NCBI RefSeq assembly: GCF_020150455.1
Contig: NZ_CP083740.1
Span: 5,663,001-5,727,000 of the forward strand
Direction of reading: 5' to 3'
Source: Bremerella sp. TYQ1
GTDB lineage: Bacteria > Planctomycetota > Planctomycetia > Pirellulales > Pirellulaceae
Length of the DNA: 64,000 nucleotides
Part shown: positions 1 to 10,772 of the stretch, in pieces
How positions within the stretch are numbered: the first letter of the stretch is position 1
Layout of the letters: each line of letters starts with the position of its first letter
The notes under the pieces: generated by a model
Databases searched by the model: none
What the model saw: only the letters and a program-made list of their open reading frames with translations
What the model was told of the DNA's origin: nothing
Made by a program: the position numbers and the translations under genes

Positions 1-28
1 ACAGCACTCTGTCGGTGGCCAAGCGGCG

Positions 29-70
29 CAAAAAAATGCCTCGGCAACTTCGAGAAGCGACCGAGGCATT
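29..70 (-). terminator. Rho-independent terminator of rimI
   Basis: A 10-bp perfect stem (35-44 pairs with 61-70, AATGCCTCGG/CCGAGGCATT) encloses a 16-nt loop. Read on the minus strand it is followed at once by a run of Ts, which is the classical intrinsic terminator layout. It lies about 40 nt downstream of the rimI stop codon. Confidence 0.85.
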
Positions 71-110
71 CTGAATCGTGTTTTGGGTTTTGCCGTATCG
101 GCAGAGCCAT

Positions 111-626
111 CTAGCTGGCCAGCTTGGCAATTCGATTGACTGGGGTGTAACCGCCTGGCTCGAATTGCTTGTACTGCATCAAGTAGGCATCTTCGGTCGT
201 GTCTTCGTAGAAATCACGTAGCAGCGAGATCGCTTTGAAATCGAGACTGCGGAAAAACTTCTGGGCTTCCAGGTTCGTCTCGCGAACTTCCAGCAAGATC
301 TGACGGCGACGACGGTGGGTCAGCTTCGAGACCAACTTACCGATCATCTGACGGCCGACACCAAAGCGACGCATCGAAGGAGCGACGGCTAGGTTCAACA
401 GGTGAAGTCGCGTGTTGAGGATCTCGTAGATCATGTAGCCGGCGATGCGATCTTCATGCTCGGCGACCATGCCGATGCAGTTTCGTTCGCGAAGGCATTT
501 GACGAACTCTTCCTCGCTCCAGGCATACTCGAAGCTGAGGCTTTCAATATCGAGAACCTCTTGCATATCCCGTCGAATCATCCATCGGATATGAACAGGT
601 AATGTTCGTTGACTGACTTGACTCAT
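111..626 (-). CDS. rimI: Ribosomal protein S18 alanine N-acetyltransferase-like GNAT
   Basis: GNAT-fold acetyltransferase of about 171 residues. RimI transfers acetyl from acetyl-CoA to the N-terminal alanine of ribosomal protein S18. The start at 626 is preferred over the in-frame codon at 650 because AAGGAG lies about 6 nt upstream of it. Visible features are an early DxxxVLxIE strand-helix, a central YMIYEI...LHLLNLAVAP strand pair, and the acetyl-CoA P-loop RRFGVGRQMI followed by LEVRETNLEAQKFFRSLDF, which is typical of RimI. Length fits the family (about 150-180). It is transcribed alone: the next gene on the same strand ends at 874, some 250 nt upstream, and a terminator follows. Substrate assignment is by family; a related N-acetyltransferase is the alternative. 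Confidence 0.8.
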   Translation of the reverse strand: MSQVSQRTLPVHIRWMIRRDMQEVLDIESLSFEYAWSEEEFVKCLRERNCIGMVAEHEDRIAGYMIYEILNTRLHLLNLAVAPSMRRFGVGRQMIGKLVSKLTHRRRRQILLEVRETNLEAQKFFRSLDFKAISLLRDFYEDTTEDAYLMQYKQFEPGGYTPVNRIAKLAS

Positions 627-873
627 GCCGGACTCCTTCCGAATAGCCAAAGCTGAATTTAGCCGAGAGCGTTTGCCGCCGATCGTTTGGCTGCGCTTCG
701 CTTGTCATTGGAAACACATCCTCCTCACGACCGGCTCGGATTGTCTGTCTGAGGAAGCGGTAACCTATCAGAATTGCAGAAATGTGCCAAGCCGAAAGCC
801 TGGCGGTTTACCCCGAAGTCAGCATCTTCGAGTGCTAGCTGTTAAACGGCGTAGAATAATCGGGCAACGTACG

Positions 874-3800
874 TTAGCTACGCGTCATCAAAGCCGCTGA
901 GCGGATCGGTAACGACGCCCAAGCTACCGCGGCAATGATTAGCAATCCGATGAAATGAGGCGGCAGGAAGAGCCACCAGAACAGCCCCAGCAGCACACCG
1001 CAAATCTGAGGGTTACGCGTCATCCAATCGGAAGCCACGTGCGAAACACGATCGATGATGGGGTGCCGAACCAGCATCAAGCCGATCGCGGCAAACGCCA
1101 ACACGCTGGCCATCAGCGGCGGCCAATACGAATAGGTACGTGTCGATGCTGGGCGAACCGTTAGCGTCGGGCTGATCGTCGAAAGTCGGAAGTAATGGAA
1201 CCGATCGTCCAGGCCATCGCGAATGGCCGCCAGCGAGTTCGGCACATAGTTCCCGGTCGTTCGATCTGACACCGACCAGGATTCCACTTCCGCCGCATTG
1301 TCGCCGAGCAACTGCCGGATAATGTCGCGCGTTTGTTCAGGCGTTTCGCCTCGCTTTCGCAGCAGTTCCTGGTACTGCGTCAGAACGGCAAACGCTTGTT
1401 CGATTCGTAGTTTGTTCCAGCGTTGGATTTCCAAAGAACCGATCCCGGATTGGGTATCGCGCGAAGCATCTTTCAGATCGAACGCGGTTAGAATCTGGTC
1501 GCGATGCCAAACCATCCGATCGAGATGAGGCGTACCTTCCAGCGTCCATTGCGGAGGCAACGCGACGCGAAGCATCTCTTCCACATTGCTGGAGAAGTCG
1601 GGTGTCGGCCGCTGGAATTGTTGCAACTGATCCGGCAAGCTGGTCAACTCGGTCCGGAAAGCAATCTCGACTACCTGCGGCAGGCTGTTCGACTTCAATG
1701 GAATGGTGATGGTGTCGTCATTCTTTTCGACATGGTGCTGTCGAGCGAAGTCGACGCCGACGGCCAGTATTTCGACCGAGCTTGGCAGTTTGAAATCGAT
1801 GGAAGGATTGCCTTGCGGCATGACCGAAACACGCGTCAAGCCGAACGCATGTTTCCGCGTATCGACTTGAATGGTGGTTTCCATGCTGGTGATCGATGGC
1901 TTGCCGGTTGGGTTAGAACGCTGGAACATTTCGCAGCGATAGTCTGGCCGCGTCGCACTCAGCAGCTGATGCGATTCCGGCGTGTTGGCAGTCAGCCAGC
2001 GTAGCGAAGCGGTGGTGGGATTGAGGGCCTGGGAATACCACAGCACCTCTTGGTCGTCCACTTCTCGCGGAACGGCGACCCATTGGCTGACACGATGTTG
2101 ACCGATCAAACGAATCGGAGAGAACGCCAGCCGACGCCCAGGAAGCGTTTTCAGCGTTCCTGTCCATTCAAATTCCGAAAGCCCTGGCAGCGGCGACTTC
2201 GGCACCAGCGTGTAAACGTATCCGGAATCGTCCGGTAGCAAACGTGACTCCACGTGGAAGTCTTCGATCGAGTCGATGTCGAGCTCGATTTCCTTCGGCA
2301 CAAGCCACTGAAGCGATCCAACGCTGCCGCTTCGAATGTCGAGCGTGCCGACCCATTTCAGTTTCCAGATGCCGGACTTGCGATTGACGATCGTCAGCAA
2401 GTCGCTCGAAATCACGACATTGTTGGGAAGGACCTGCCAGACAGTAGGTTGATCGGGATCGACAAGTTGCCACTGCCCGACGGTCACTAGTTCTTCCTCG
2501 GTCGACTCGGCCGATTCTTCCTGCAGCGGAACCAGATTGCTCGAGCGAGGCGAGCGGATCAGCACCGCGTGATCGCGTGCGACTTGGACGCGGCAAGACT
2601 GCGTGTGAACTTCACGGATCTTGATCGGATCGATGGTGACGTTCATCGATTCGGTTGAACGCCAGCAGCGGCCATCGATGGAAAGTTCCTGCAGCCCGCT
2701 GACATTACTCAGCAACAGCACGCCTAGTTCGCCCGAGTCGCGGTCATAGTGCCATTGGATTGGACGCAAGAGTCCGTCGACAAGGTACTGCACCGAATCG
2801 ACGTCGCAGTCAGGCATCATCTGCACAACATATTGCTTGGCCTGACCGGAATAGGTTTCGATCTGTGCTTTTAATTCAAAGTTGTAACCGTCGGCATCGA
2901 AGTCGAGTCGATAACGGAGGTCGGCATTGCCGCGTGTGGCAATCGGCCGCGTGGAAATAAGCCAGTCAAGCGGCTCCATGGTGGCCACGGCAACGGCGAA
3001 GCGGAAGTTGGGCGATTCTTCCCCCCAGTCCCGCAGGAACTCGTCTTGCGACAAGATACTGACACGCGATTGAGCCTGACTTTGAACTTGCAGCTGGCTG
3101 ATCGCGGACACCGCCACCCAGCGTCGCTGGAGCGAACCATTGAGGACTTCGATGTTGGGGAATCGGAGCTGCCCAACAAGCTGCGCCCCTTCCAGCGAGA
3201 AGCGAAGATCGATGCTCTCGATCGGCGTTTCTTTCTCAGCCAGGCTGATTGCATACGTCCGTGTCGAAGCGGAGACACTTGTCGATTGCACTTCGGCCGT
3301 CCAGTTGAGCGTTTCTGGCATGTCGAGCGAAAGCCGCGAGTCGACCGCCAGCAAGATGGGACCCATCTCTTGAGGACGGCTCGTCAAGTCGAGCCGAACG
3401 CGGAGGTTGACGTCGTCCTCGTTGAACTCAAGCAAGTCGAGTTCGCGAAATTCAAACTTGGTTTGCAGTTCCGGCGATTTCCATTTTAGATCGAAACCAG
3501 GGACACCGCCGAGCGGAATGGTTTGCCGAATATTGGAAGCTTCGATGGAGACTTCGCGATTGGCGAACTCGATTTTGGGAGACCCCATCTTCATCGAGTC
3601 GGCGATGGTAACGGCCGTGCTGATGTGAGAAGGGGTTTCGATGTGCAGCGAAAGGGGCATGCTGCCGCTGCTGATCACCGGCAAGCTGCTTTTGATCACC
3701 ACCGTGTGCCGCCCCATTTCTTTCAGTGGAAGCACGAGTTCGCTGGTAGTGGTGTCGAAAGGATTCGGCAAGATGCTGCCGCTATCGGTCGAAGTGCTTA

Positions 3801-6800
3801 ACTGGTCGACCGCCGTGCTCAGTTCGGTGCCGAGCTGGGCGTCGAAGGGAATGCGAACCGTTTGATTGGTTTTAAGCGTCACCACTTCGATGTGGGTCGT
3901 CACGGCAATTTCCGTGGCTGGCTGCACGGAATCGATCAACGTGATCTCGTACCGCATTCCTTCCACAATACTTTGTGGCAGTGCTCCTTGCGGTTTGTCC
4001 GAGAGAGCATTAAGACGCTCGTACAGCGGAAGCGGCAAATAAGCTTGGCCGATCGGCTTTCGGTCAGGTCCCATCGGAATGAGCACTGGATAAACGACGT
4101 TGCTCTTCGCTGTCTCTTGGGCCGACGCCGGTGCGATTGTTTCAGTGACTAGCGACACCGCCAACAAAAGGGACATGCTGGTCACCGTAACAGTCGACCC
4201 AGTGGTGTAGTTAGTTGGGGATTGGCTGAACGGAATACGGAGAAACGCTCCGATCCCGCCGAGCACGATTCCTAAAAATCCTGCGGAAGTGAGAGGAGCC
4301 ATTGCATCTGGCAGCCACGGCGTGATCGCGACGATGACGAACAGGGCAATGAAAAACGGGCGTGGGAACTGAGCGAAACCGTACAGTCCGGCAAAGAAAA
4401 CGATCAGCAGAATGGCAATCGCCGTCAGACTCAGGGAAACGCGATGCACAATCCACAGCGTTCCTTGCGGGAGAGGGACGGTGTCGATCTGAGCAGCTTG
4501 ATCGGCTTCTTCCATCGACAACAACGCCGCTTGAAACAGACCCGACCAAAGTCCTTGCTGCATGCGACGGCCGAATGTCGACCAGCGTGGGCTGGGATAT
4601 TGAATTCGATCGAGTCGACTTCCCAGCGCCAGATGTTCGTGCTCGGTCGACGTAGGAAACTGCGAAACGGCAAACGATGGCGCGACGCCGCGAAGCAGAC
4701 GAATTGGTCCAGGCGAAACGTGATAATGCAACTCGAGACTTGCCGAGACGGATGACTCCGGTATCTCGACTTCGACGATGTCGCCCGTTTGTTTCCAGTG
4801 CGACCAAGGTTCGTCTTGCCACTGGACAAGATCGACTGTCGCGTCGGCTGGCAGCGTGAAGGTGGCCTTTGTGGCATCTTGTGTGACGATGTTCCAAACG
4901 GAGTTCATCCGCTGAGTGCCGTTATTCTCGATGCTTAACGTGTGATCGGCGGTCGTGGCGAAAACGCCTGGCAGTGGCTGAGTGCCTGACCAATCGCAGA
5001 AGACCAAGTCGTCGATGTTCTCAGCCAAACGGCGGATCTCGTCAGGGCGATACTCCAGTCGCGTGACGTCTTCCGACTGCGATGGCGACGGCGAATCGAG
5101 ATAGACTTTTCGCATCAAGATGGGATCGACGGTGAGGTGACACGACTGTGGCGTTGTCATCGTGAGCGTGCCGCTCTGTGAATCAGACGACGGAACCGCC
5201 AGCAGTAGCGGAGCGTCGAATCGTTGGTTCGATTCAGGGAACTGCCCTCGTAGCGTTAATGGAAACGCACTATCGGAAGGCAGGTGAAGCTCGTAGATCG
5301 AGTAAGGTTCACGCTGGCTGGCATTGTCGCCTGAGGATGTTGTAATCGCCGTCCAACGAATCGGAGCCAGCTCGGTGGTCGTCCACTTTACTTCCGGCGT
5401 CCATGGTTGCGTCGACCAAACAAAAACCGTTTCGGGGATCAGCCCGGTACCGCTCAGGCGAATGGCCGCTTGCTGCTGCGTGTTCGATTCCGTGGCTTGA
5501 ATCTGGACGTCGATCTCAGCTTCGTAGGTGGCCCGTTTTCGTGTCACACGCATCAAGTGCTGAACGTCGGATCGGCCACGGATCTCGAATGCGGGGATGG
5601 TCCACTTCGAGCCAAACATCCGTTTGATATCGCTTGGAGCATCGGCAATCGGCTTGCGAGCCACCAGCCCTTCCGGTTCCAACTGCAAGTCGAACCCTGG
5701 GGCTGGTTTTACCGAGACCCATTCGGTATTGCCAATCCCTGGTGGGAACGCGAAGGGGCGAAAGTCGGCCACTTTGAGATTGCCGAAGTCGTTCTCGCGG
5801 GTTCGTCGCAGTTCGATCTGCAAATCAGTCGGTTCCGGCGAATTTTCAATTCGGAGTACCCGCTGTTCGTCCCGCGTCGTTTCTTCCCATCGCACCGACG
5901 AACCGCTAGGGAACTGTACGATTGATTCCGCTTGCCAGCCGGGCGACAGCGGAATCTCGATGTAGTCGGTCGTCAGACCTCCTTCGAGAATTCGGATCAC
6001 GCTTTCGGACTGAATGACTAAGTCGTTGACGGTTGTCTTGTGGACGAGTGCTGTACGGAGCGGTTCGTGACGGCGGAACAATTGCAGACCAATCTGAGCG
6101 GTTTCGTCGAACAAACGAAACTTCAAGTTCGAGCGACCGAGCGAATTGTGCGGCACGAAATCGACTTGCTGGGCATTCTTAAGTGAGCAGTACGAAAGGT
6201 TAATCCCTTCATCAAGCTGCACGGCGACCACATGCGATTCGGTCGGCTGCGAGGTCACGCTGATAATCGGTAGATCGATCCGGGAGTAATCGCGAATCGA
6301 AATCGGAGCAAGCCCTTGGACCGAAACGGCTGCCGTTTCCCCCATCGTGAACAACGCTTGCGGCAGTCGCAAAATCTGCTGCTGATCGGACGTTTGCTGG
6401 AGATCGAGCGAATCGACCGTTTCGCCATTCACAGTCGCTTGCGTTACCGTCAACTCGGCCGGAATGGTGAGATCAAGCGTCGACGCCGGTGGCGACTGCA
6501 ACGAGACTTGCGCGGTCACTTCGCACAGATTGTCTTGCACAATGTAACGCGTCGACTGCGTCGCGATAGCGGCATCGGTCTGAAAGAGCCGATCGCTGGC
6601 AATCAGCTTGAAACTGAGACGCCCTTGCCACTGGGGGCTTAGGTGCCATTGGCGGGTTTCTTCCAGAACGGGAGCTTCCCCTTCCTCTTTCTCAGGCGAT
6701 GCCAACATCACCCCTTCACCCAGCACCACTTCCCAATCGGCAGGCAAATCGAGATAGAAGTCGATCTTCGGAGCGAACGGCAACTGCAAGTCGACGTTCA

Positions 6801-7335
6801 GCTCTTGCTGTGTTCGAGCGGAAGCCTGGTAGCTCCAGTCGAGCGTGAAATTCTCTTGCGGACGCTGGAGGAAGACGCCAGAGCGATCACCGCTGCCGCC
6901 GACCCACAAGTTAGGCATCGGGGAGAGACGCTCGGTTTGATCGAAGTAGAAAAGGTTCGATTCTTCCAGAGAAACAAACCCTGGCCCGGCATCCTGATTG
7001 GCAGCCATCGTAAACTGGGCCGTCCCTTGCAGGATGCGACCATCGAGACTCGCCCGATAAGTCAAACTTTGCAGAGGGAGATCTTGCTTGCGATCGTCTT
7101 GTTGCTGCGAGAACTGACGGATGAGCTGTTCAAAATCATCCAGCTTCATCTGCGGAGCGAACTCGAAGCCGGTTCGCGGCCATTCCTTCGATCGATTCTC
7201 TGGCACGTAAACGCGTTGGAATTCCAGATTTGTCGGAGGTGGCGTTTCCTGCGCGGCGCATGTCATCGCGATACTGCTTGCCATCAGACAAGCCGCGAGC
7301 GATAGAACGAGCTTACGCAAGCACCAATCGATCAT
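874..7335 (-). CDS. Giant exported beta-rich protein with internal membrane cluster (2153 aa), function unknown
   Basis: I do not recognise a named family. The N-terminus is a signal peptide (hydrophobic residues about 8-24, cleavage near CAA/Q at 28). Residues about 30-950 are beta-rich and have no cysteine motif or catalytic signature that I can see. A cluster of membrane segments spans about 964-1035. It is followed by a second signal-peptide-like stretch at 1054-1072 that ends ASA/Q. A second beta-rich ectodomain (about 1075-2070) and C-terminal membrane segments (about 2075-2150) complete the protein. The two halves therefore have the same layout, and the segment after each signal peptide reads similarly (VYxP..., a helix, then a beta-rich start). 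The gene overlaps the upstream giant gene by ATGA, so the two are probably translationally coupled. Likely role (inference): a large envelope or surface assembly. Confidence 0.8.
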   Translation of the reverse strand: MIDWCLRKLVLSLAACLMASSIAMTCAAQETPPPTNLEFQRVYVPENRSKEWPRTGFEFAPQMKLDDFEQLIRQFSQQQDDRKQDLPLQSLTYRASLDGRILQGTAQFTMAANQDAGPGFVSLEESNLFYFDQTERLSPMPNLWVGGSGDRSGVFLQRPQENFTLDWSYQASARTQQELNVDLQLPFAPKIDFYLDLPADWEVVLGEGVMLASPEKEEGEAPVLEETRQWHLSPQWQGRLSFKLIASDRLFQTDAAIATQSTRYIVQDNLCEVTAQVSLQSPPASTLDLTIPAELTVTQATVNGETVDSLDLQQTSDQQQILRLPQALFTMGETAAVSVQGLAPISIRDYSRIDLPIISVTSQPTESHVVAVQLDEGINLSYCSLKNAQQVDFVPHNSLGRSNLKFRLFDETAQIGLQLFRRHEPLRTALVHKTTVNDLVIQSESVIRILEGGLTTDYIEIPLSPGWQAESIVQFPSGSSVRWEETTRDEQRVLRIENSPEPTDLQIELRRTRENDFGNLKVADFRPFAFPPGIGNTEWVSVKPAPGFDLQLEPEGLVARKPIADAPSDIKRMFGSKWTIPAFEIRGRSDVQHLMRVTRKRATYEAEIDVQIQATESNTQQQAAIRLSGTGLIPETVFVWSTQPWTPEVKWTTTELAPIRWTAITTSSGDNASQREPYSIYELHLPSDSAFPLTLRGQFPESNQRFDAPLLLAVPSSDSQSGTLTMTTPQSCHLTVDPILMRKVYLDSPSPSQSEDVTRLEYRPDEIRRLAENIDDLVFCDWSGTQPLPGVFATTADHTLSIENNGTQRMNSVWNIVTQDATKATFTLPADATVDLVQWQDEPWSHWKQTGDIVEVEIPESSVSASLELHYHVSPGPIRLLRGVAPSFAVSQFPTSTEHEHLALGSRLDRIQYPSPRWSTFGRRMQQGLWSGLFQAALLSMEEADQAAQIDTVPLPQGTLWIVHRVSLSLTAIAILLIVFFAGLYGFAQFPRPFFIALFVIVAITPWLPDAMAPLTSAGFLGIVLGGIGAFLRIPFSQSPTNYTTGSTVTVTSMSLLLAVSLVTETIAPASAQETAKSNVVYPVLIPMGPDRKPIGQAYLPLPLYERLNALSDKPQGALPQSIVEGMRYEITLIDSVQPATEIAVTTHIEVVTLKTNQTVRIPFDAQLGTELSTAVDQLSTSTDSGSILPNPFDTTTSELVLPLKEMGRHTVVIKSSLPVISSGSMPLSLHIETPSHISTAVTIADSMKMGSPKIEFANREVSIEASNIRQTIPLGGVPGFDLKWKSPELQTKFEFRELDLLEFNEDDVNLRVRLDLTSRPQEMGPILLAVDSRLSLDMPETLNWTAEVQSTSVSASTRTYAISLAEKETPIESIDLRFSLEGAQLVGQLRFPNIEVLNGSLQRRWVAVSAISQLQVQSQAQSRVSILSQDEFLRDWGEESPNFRFAVAVATMEPLDWLISTRPIATRGNADLRYRLDFDADGYNFELKAQIETYSGQAKQYVVQMMPDCDVDSVQYLVDGLLRPIQWHYDRDSGELGVLLLSNVSGLQELSIDGRCWRSTESMNVTIDPIKIREVHTQSCRVQVARDHAVLIRSPRSSNLVPLQEESAESTEEELVTVGQWQLVDPDQPTVWQVLPNNVVISSDLLTIVNRKSGIWKLKWVGTLDIRSGSVGSLQWLVPKEIELDIDSIEDFHVESRLLPDDSGYVYTLVPKSPLPGLSEFEWTGTLKTLPGRRLAFSPIRLIGQHRVSQWVAVPREVDDQEVLWYSQALNPTTASLRWLTANTPESHQLLSATRPDYRCEMFQRSNPTGKPSITSMETTIQVDTRKHAFGLTRVSVMPQGNPSIDFKLPSSVEILAVGVDFARQHHVEKNDDTITIPLKSNSLPQVVEIAFRTELTSLPDQLQQFQRPTPDFSSNVEEMLRVALPPQWTLEGTPHLDRMVWHRDQILTAFDLKDASRDTQSGIGSLEIQRWNKLRIEQAFAVLTQYQELLRKRGETPEQTRDIIRQLLGDNAAEVESWSVSDRTTGNYVPNSLAAIRDGLDDRFHYFRLSTISPTLTVRPASTRTYSYWPPLMASVLAFAAIGLMLVRHPIIDRVSHVASDWMTRNPQICGVLLGLFWWLFLPPHFIGLLIIAAVAWASLPIRSAALMTRS

Positions 7336-10300
7336 CGAGATTGTCCACTGGAAGGTACCGTTGCTGGCATCGAAGTGGTGGAAATGGCGGAGTGATTGCC
7401 AGACGCCGACGGCGGCGACGAAGGCACCGAGGCCTGGCTATCGCTGGACGAACGTGCCCGGACGGCCGACTTGACCGGAGTGCGGTACGACGCGAGACGG
7501 TACAGCACAATTCCGAGAATGGCGAGCATGATGCCCAGCGTGGACATCTCGCCCAAGAGAACCGCGAAGTCAGGATACGCGACGGCGAGTGCAACGGTGA
7601 CGATTGCCGCGGCACCAAATACCAGGACATGCCGTGTTTGTGGTAAGTAGAAGAGGGTTAGCAAGATCGCCAACGCCGCGCCGGAGAAGATCAGCATGAG
7701 GTAGCTGGTCTTTGCCGACGTGATCTGAACGTTTTCGATCGGGCCGATGGTGCTGTAGAGCGATCGGTTCATCCCGTCTGGATAGCCGGTCGTGATGTTG
7801 GTCTTGGCGAGGCTTTCCAACTGCTTTTGCGTCATGCGAGCCGCACGGCGATAACGCCCATGGTTCCAGGCCCAATCCATTTCTTCGGACATGTTGGAAG
7901 CAGACAGGACAAGCCAATTGCCAGGGGTGATCAACTGCAAATAGGTGTAGCCCCCTTCACGACCAGGCTGACTGGTGCCGAGCACCGAGTTCTCGATCTC
8001 CGGCGAGTTGACCGTCATCGACGACGCGACTCCTTCCCCGGCTGGGTACTTGTACCACAGCTCGAGGCGATCGCGTCCGGTGTCGCTGTGCTGGGGGATT
8101 TCCAGTTTCAGCTGATTGTCTTTCAAGGTGAATGGCTGTTCGGTACCGTTCCAGAACAGTTCGACCGACTCGGCGCCAGCAGGCAGCTTGACGTCTAGTT
8201 CATCGGCCGAAGTTCGCAGAGTGAAGACGGCCCGATCGCGACGTTCGTCGGGAGTCAGTGCCACTTGCAGCCAATGGAAGTCAACGACAACGCGGTCGTC
8301 CGATTTCGGAACGAGGAAAGGTGCCGCAAATCGAATTTGCCCATACTGATCGCCAGGGATCTGGACCGTTTGGCCTTCCTCGGAACTGGGGAACGATTGC
8401 CAATTGTCGGTCTTGGAAAGCACGTCGACCGGTTGTGGCGAATTGAACGTCAGTTGCAACGGCTTGAAGTCGACATCGATTCCCTCTTCCGACATGGCGT
8501 CGACTTTGGGAGTCATGAGATCGAGTTGGTATTCGCCGCTGTCTGGGGTCACTTCCGATAGCAGCGGCTTGTACCGCAGCTTGATGCGATAGGGGGGCGT
8601 CGCGTTGGCGAGCGAGTAAACCATGTTCTGCGAATCGCCCAGCACAACTTTCTGCCCGGCGACATCTTCCGAGTTGATCTCGGCGGTTGTGACTTGGAAG
8701 AAGTAAACGCTATCAGGTAGATTGAAAACGGCTTTCTCAGGCGAGCTGTGGAATGGTTCGTACGTGAACTCGTGAATGACTTCGGCTTCGTCGTTTCCCT
8801 CGGCCAGTTTCACTGTGGCGGTCGAACCAATGATCAATCGCGGAATGACCGATGTCAGCTTCAAGCCAAGTTGCAACGCCTCTTGATTGGGGGATGCACG
8901 GAGAACGATCGTGCCTCGTTCGCCCGAGAGTTCCACTTCCTGGCTACGACTTCGATCGAGCTGGAAGCCTTCGCTCTTTTCCGATTGGAAGCGGATCTCG
9001 ATATTTTCGTCGGGAATGGCGGTGACGGTCGCGGTGCCGAGCGGTTCGGCACGAGGAATCGGCCATGGCAATGTAATTTCCGAAGGGGCGTCCCCTTCAT
9101 GATCACGTTGTGCTTTGACGTTGACTTCGATCGTTCGATAAGGGGCGTTGGTCATTGCTTCGGCCCCGGTTTCGCTGGCCAACGGCAAGATCAATTGATC
9201 GGCATCTCCTTCGGCAATCTGCCAAAGTGCGGCTCCTTGAGTGTCGACGGCGTCGATTGTCCAGCCATTCAAATCGATGATCAAATCGTCGTTGTAGCTT
9301 CGGGGGAGACGATATGACAGCTTGGCGATCAGTTGCGAGTTGAGCTTGCCGACGAACAGTTCGTAGTCGGATTTGACGCGCGCGGTCGACTGGATAGGCA
9401 GCGTATGCAGAACCAGCGTGGCCGGTTGCTGGTCGTAAGAGAACGTGGCGCGATAGGTCATCGCATCGCTGGAACGGGAAGATTGTTCGCGAAGGACGCG
9501 CGGGGTATCCCATGTCACATGTACGTTTCCAGCCGCGCTGACACTGAGCGTTCCGTCTTGTACGTCGCAGCCTACGATATCGAACTGGCCGATCGTAAAG
9601 CGACGTTTGCCTCGGTCGCCGGGGACGGGCTCGGTTTGTCGTGTTTTGATGGTAACCGACTTGGGCCCCTTGGTCGGTTCGTCGAGTTCGACCAGAAGCC
9701 GATTGCTGAATGTCTGGCCTTGGCTTGGCTGAGGGCGAATCGTGTAGTCGGCCGTCGACGTGGTGGGTGGGATAAACTCCGCGTCGTCGTCGATCTCGAC
9801 AATGAAGGAATCGAACGGAATCGTCGTGCTTTCGACCTGCAATGTGGCTTCGGTGGTGACCGTTTCTTCGACGTCGACCGAGGCAATGATCTGCCCTTTC
9901 GCTTTCAACGAAACAGGCTGCTCCGACATCGCTTGTTCGTCGAATCGCCAGCTTAGGCTCAGCGTCCCTCCGGCAAACTCGAGCAGTTTCATGCTGTGCC
10001 CGATGGGAGGAAGCTCTGGAAGGTCTTTTTCGACCATGCTTCCTTTGTGCGAGACATTGGCCCCGGGCTGCGGAATGTCGAGCTTTACGACGCACTTGGT
10101 GTCGGCCGGCAAGTTGGTTTCCAGCGAGGTCTCGTCGCTACGAACCGAAAGGGGAAGCAGGGCTTGAACGCGGAACGTGACCGGCGTGTTAGCTTCCGGC
10201 GACAGCAAGACTTGATCTCGATCAGGGAACTCGCACCAGAGCGAATAACCGTTGGAGGCCATGTTGGCGCTAGGGCGGTCGAGGCGAGCTGATAGATCGG

Positions 10301-10772
10301 GATAGACTTCGACAGGCGAGCGGAAGATAGCGTGCTGTAGCCCGATCGGTATGCGAATCCAGCCTGAGGCGTGCGGGACGACTTCATACGTCACGTCGAG
10401 CAACGCATGAGAACCTTCGATACTGATGTTGGCGGTGACATCTTCCAGCGAGTATTTCGGCAGGTTCTTGGGGGTACTGTTCGAGTAAAACTCTTTGTAC
10501 CACTTTCGGAACTCTTCGGCGGGGAAGTCGATCACGCGTTCGAGCGGGCCATTCTCTCCGATCACGCTATCTTCGATCGGGAAGTAATACAGACCAGGCG
10601 CGCGTTCTTCGATCTTCGGTGCCGGAGTGGTTGCCTGGGCGAATGCGTCGGAGGCGGTCAGGCAAAGTCCCAGAGCAGCAAACACCAGCAGCGCGATGCG
10701 GCATGCGCGTGACCAGCTTCGAAAGCTGATCCCCGGCAGTGCGGAACGATGTTCGCGGCACGCGGTGTTCAT
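7332..10772 (-). CDS. Giant exported beta-rich protein with C-terminal membrane cluster (about 1146 aa), function unknown
   Basis: First gene of a two-gene unit. The ATG at 10772 is chosen because it directly precedes an arginine-rich n-region and a hydrophobic core ending AFA/Q at residue 45-46, which makes a good signal peptide; an in-frame codon at 10841 is possible but adds a poor N-terminus. The mature N-terminus (GLYYFPIED...) is followed by about 950 residues of predicted beta structure. About four hydrophobic segments lie at roughly 1000-1090, and the tail is Ser/Pro-rich (SSPPSAS-type), probably cytoplasmic or disordered. The order of parts matches each half of the downstream 2153-residue protein, so all three modules look homologous. 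The stop codon overlaps the next start (TGA inside ATGA). No enzymatic motif is visible. Confidence 0.78.
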   Translation of the reverse strand: MNTACREHRSALPGISFRSWSRACRIALLVFAALGLCLTASDAFAQATTPAPKIEERAPGLYYFPIEDSVIGENGPLERVIDFPAEEFRKWYKEFYSNSTPKNLPKYSLEDVTANISIEGSHALLDVTYEVVPHASGWIRIPIGLQHAIFRSPVEVYPDLSARLDRPSANMASNGYSLWCEFPDRDQVLLSPEANTPVTFRVQALLPLSVRSDETSLETNLPADTKCVVKLDIPQPGANVSHKGSMVEKDLPELPPIGHSMKLLEFAGGTLSLSWRFDEQAMSEQPVSLKAKGQIIASVDVEETVTTEATLQVESTTIPFDSFIVEIDDDAEFIPPTTSTADYTIRPQPSQGQTFSNRLLVELDEPTKGPKSVTIKTRQTEPVPGDRGKRRFTIGQFDIVGCDVQDGTLSVSAAGNVHVTWDTPRVLREQSSRSSDAMTYRATFSYDQQPATLVLHTLPIQSTARVKSDYELFVGKLNSQLIAKLSYRLPRSYNDDLIIDLNGWTIDAVDTQGAALWQIAEGDADQLILPLASETGAEAMTNAPYRTIEVNVKAQRDHEGDAPSEITLPWPIPRAEPLGTATVTAIPDENIEIRFQSEKSEGFQLDRSRSQEVELSGERGTIVLRASPNQEALQLGLKLTSVIPRLIIGSTATVKLAEGNDEAEVIHEFTYEPFHSSPEKAVFNLPDSVYFFQVTTAEINSEDVAGQKVVLGDSQNMVYSLANATPPYRIKLRYKPLLSEVTPDSGEYQLDLMTPKVDAMSEEGIDVDFKPLQLTFNSPQPVDVLSKTDNWQSFPSSEEGQTVQIPGDQYGQIRFAAPFLVPKSDDRVVVDFHWLQVALTPDERRDRAVFTLRTSADELDVKLPAGAESVELFWNGTEQPFTLKDNQLKLEIPQHSDTGRDRLELWYKYPAGEGVASSMTVNSPEIENSVLGTSQPGREGGYTYLQLITPGNWLVLSASNMSEEMDWAWNHGRYRRAARMTQKQLESLAKTNITTGYPDGMNRSLYSTIGPIENVQITSAKTSYLMLIFSGAALAILLTLFYLPQTRHVLVFGAAAIVTVALAVAYPDFAVLLGEMSTLGIMLAILGIVLYRLASYRTPVKSAVRARSSSDSQASVPSSPPSASGNHSAISTTSMPATVPSSGQSR

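Noticed and set aside
625..900. 91-codon frame between rimI and the giant-protein gene
   Set aside because: It overlaps the start of rimI on the other strand and its product is Arg/Cys-rich without pattern.
9103..10095. 330-codon frame in another register of the giant-protein gene
   Set aside because: Arg/His-rich composition, typical of an out-of-frame reading of GC-biased coding DNA.
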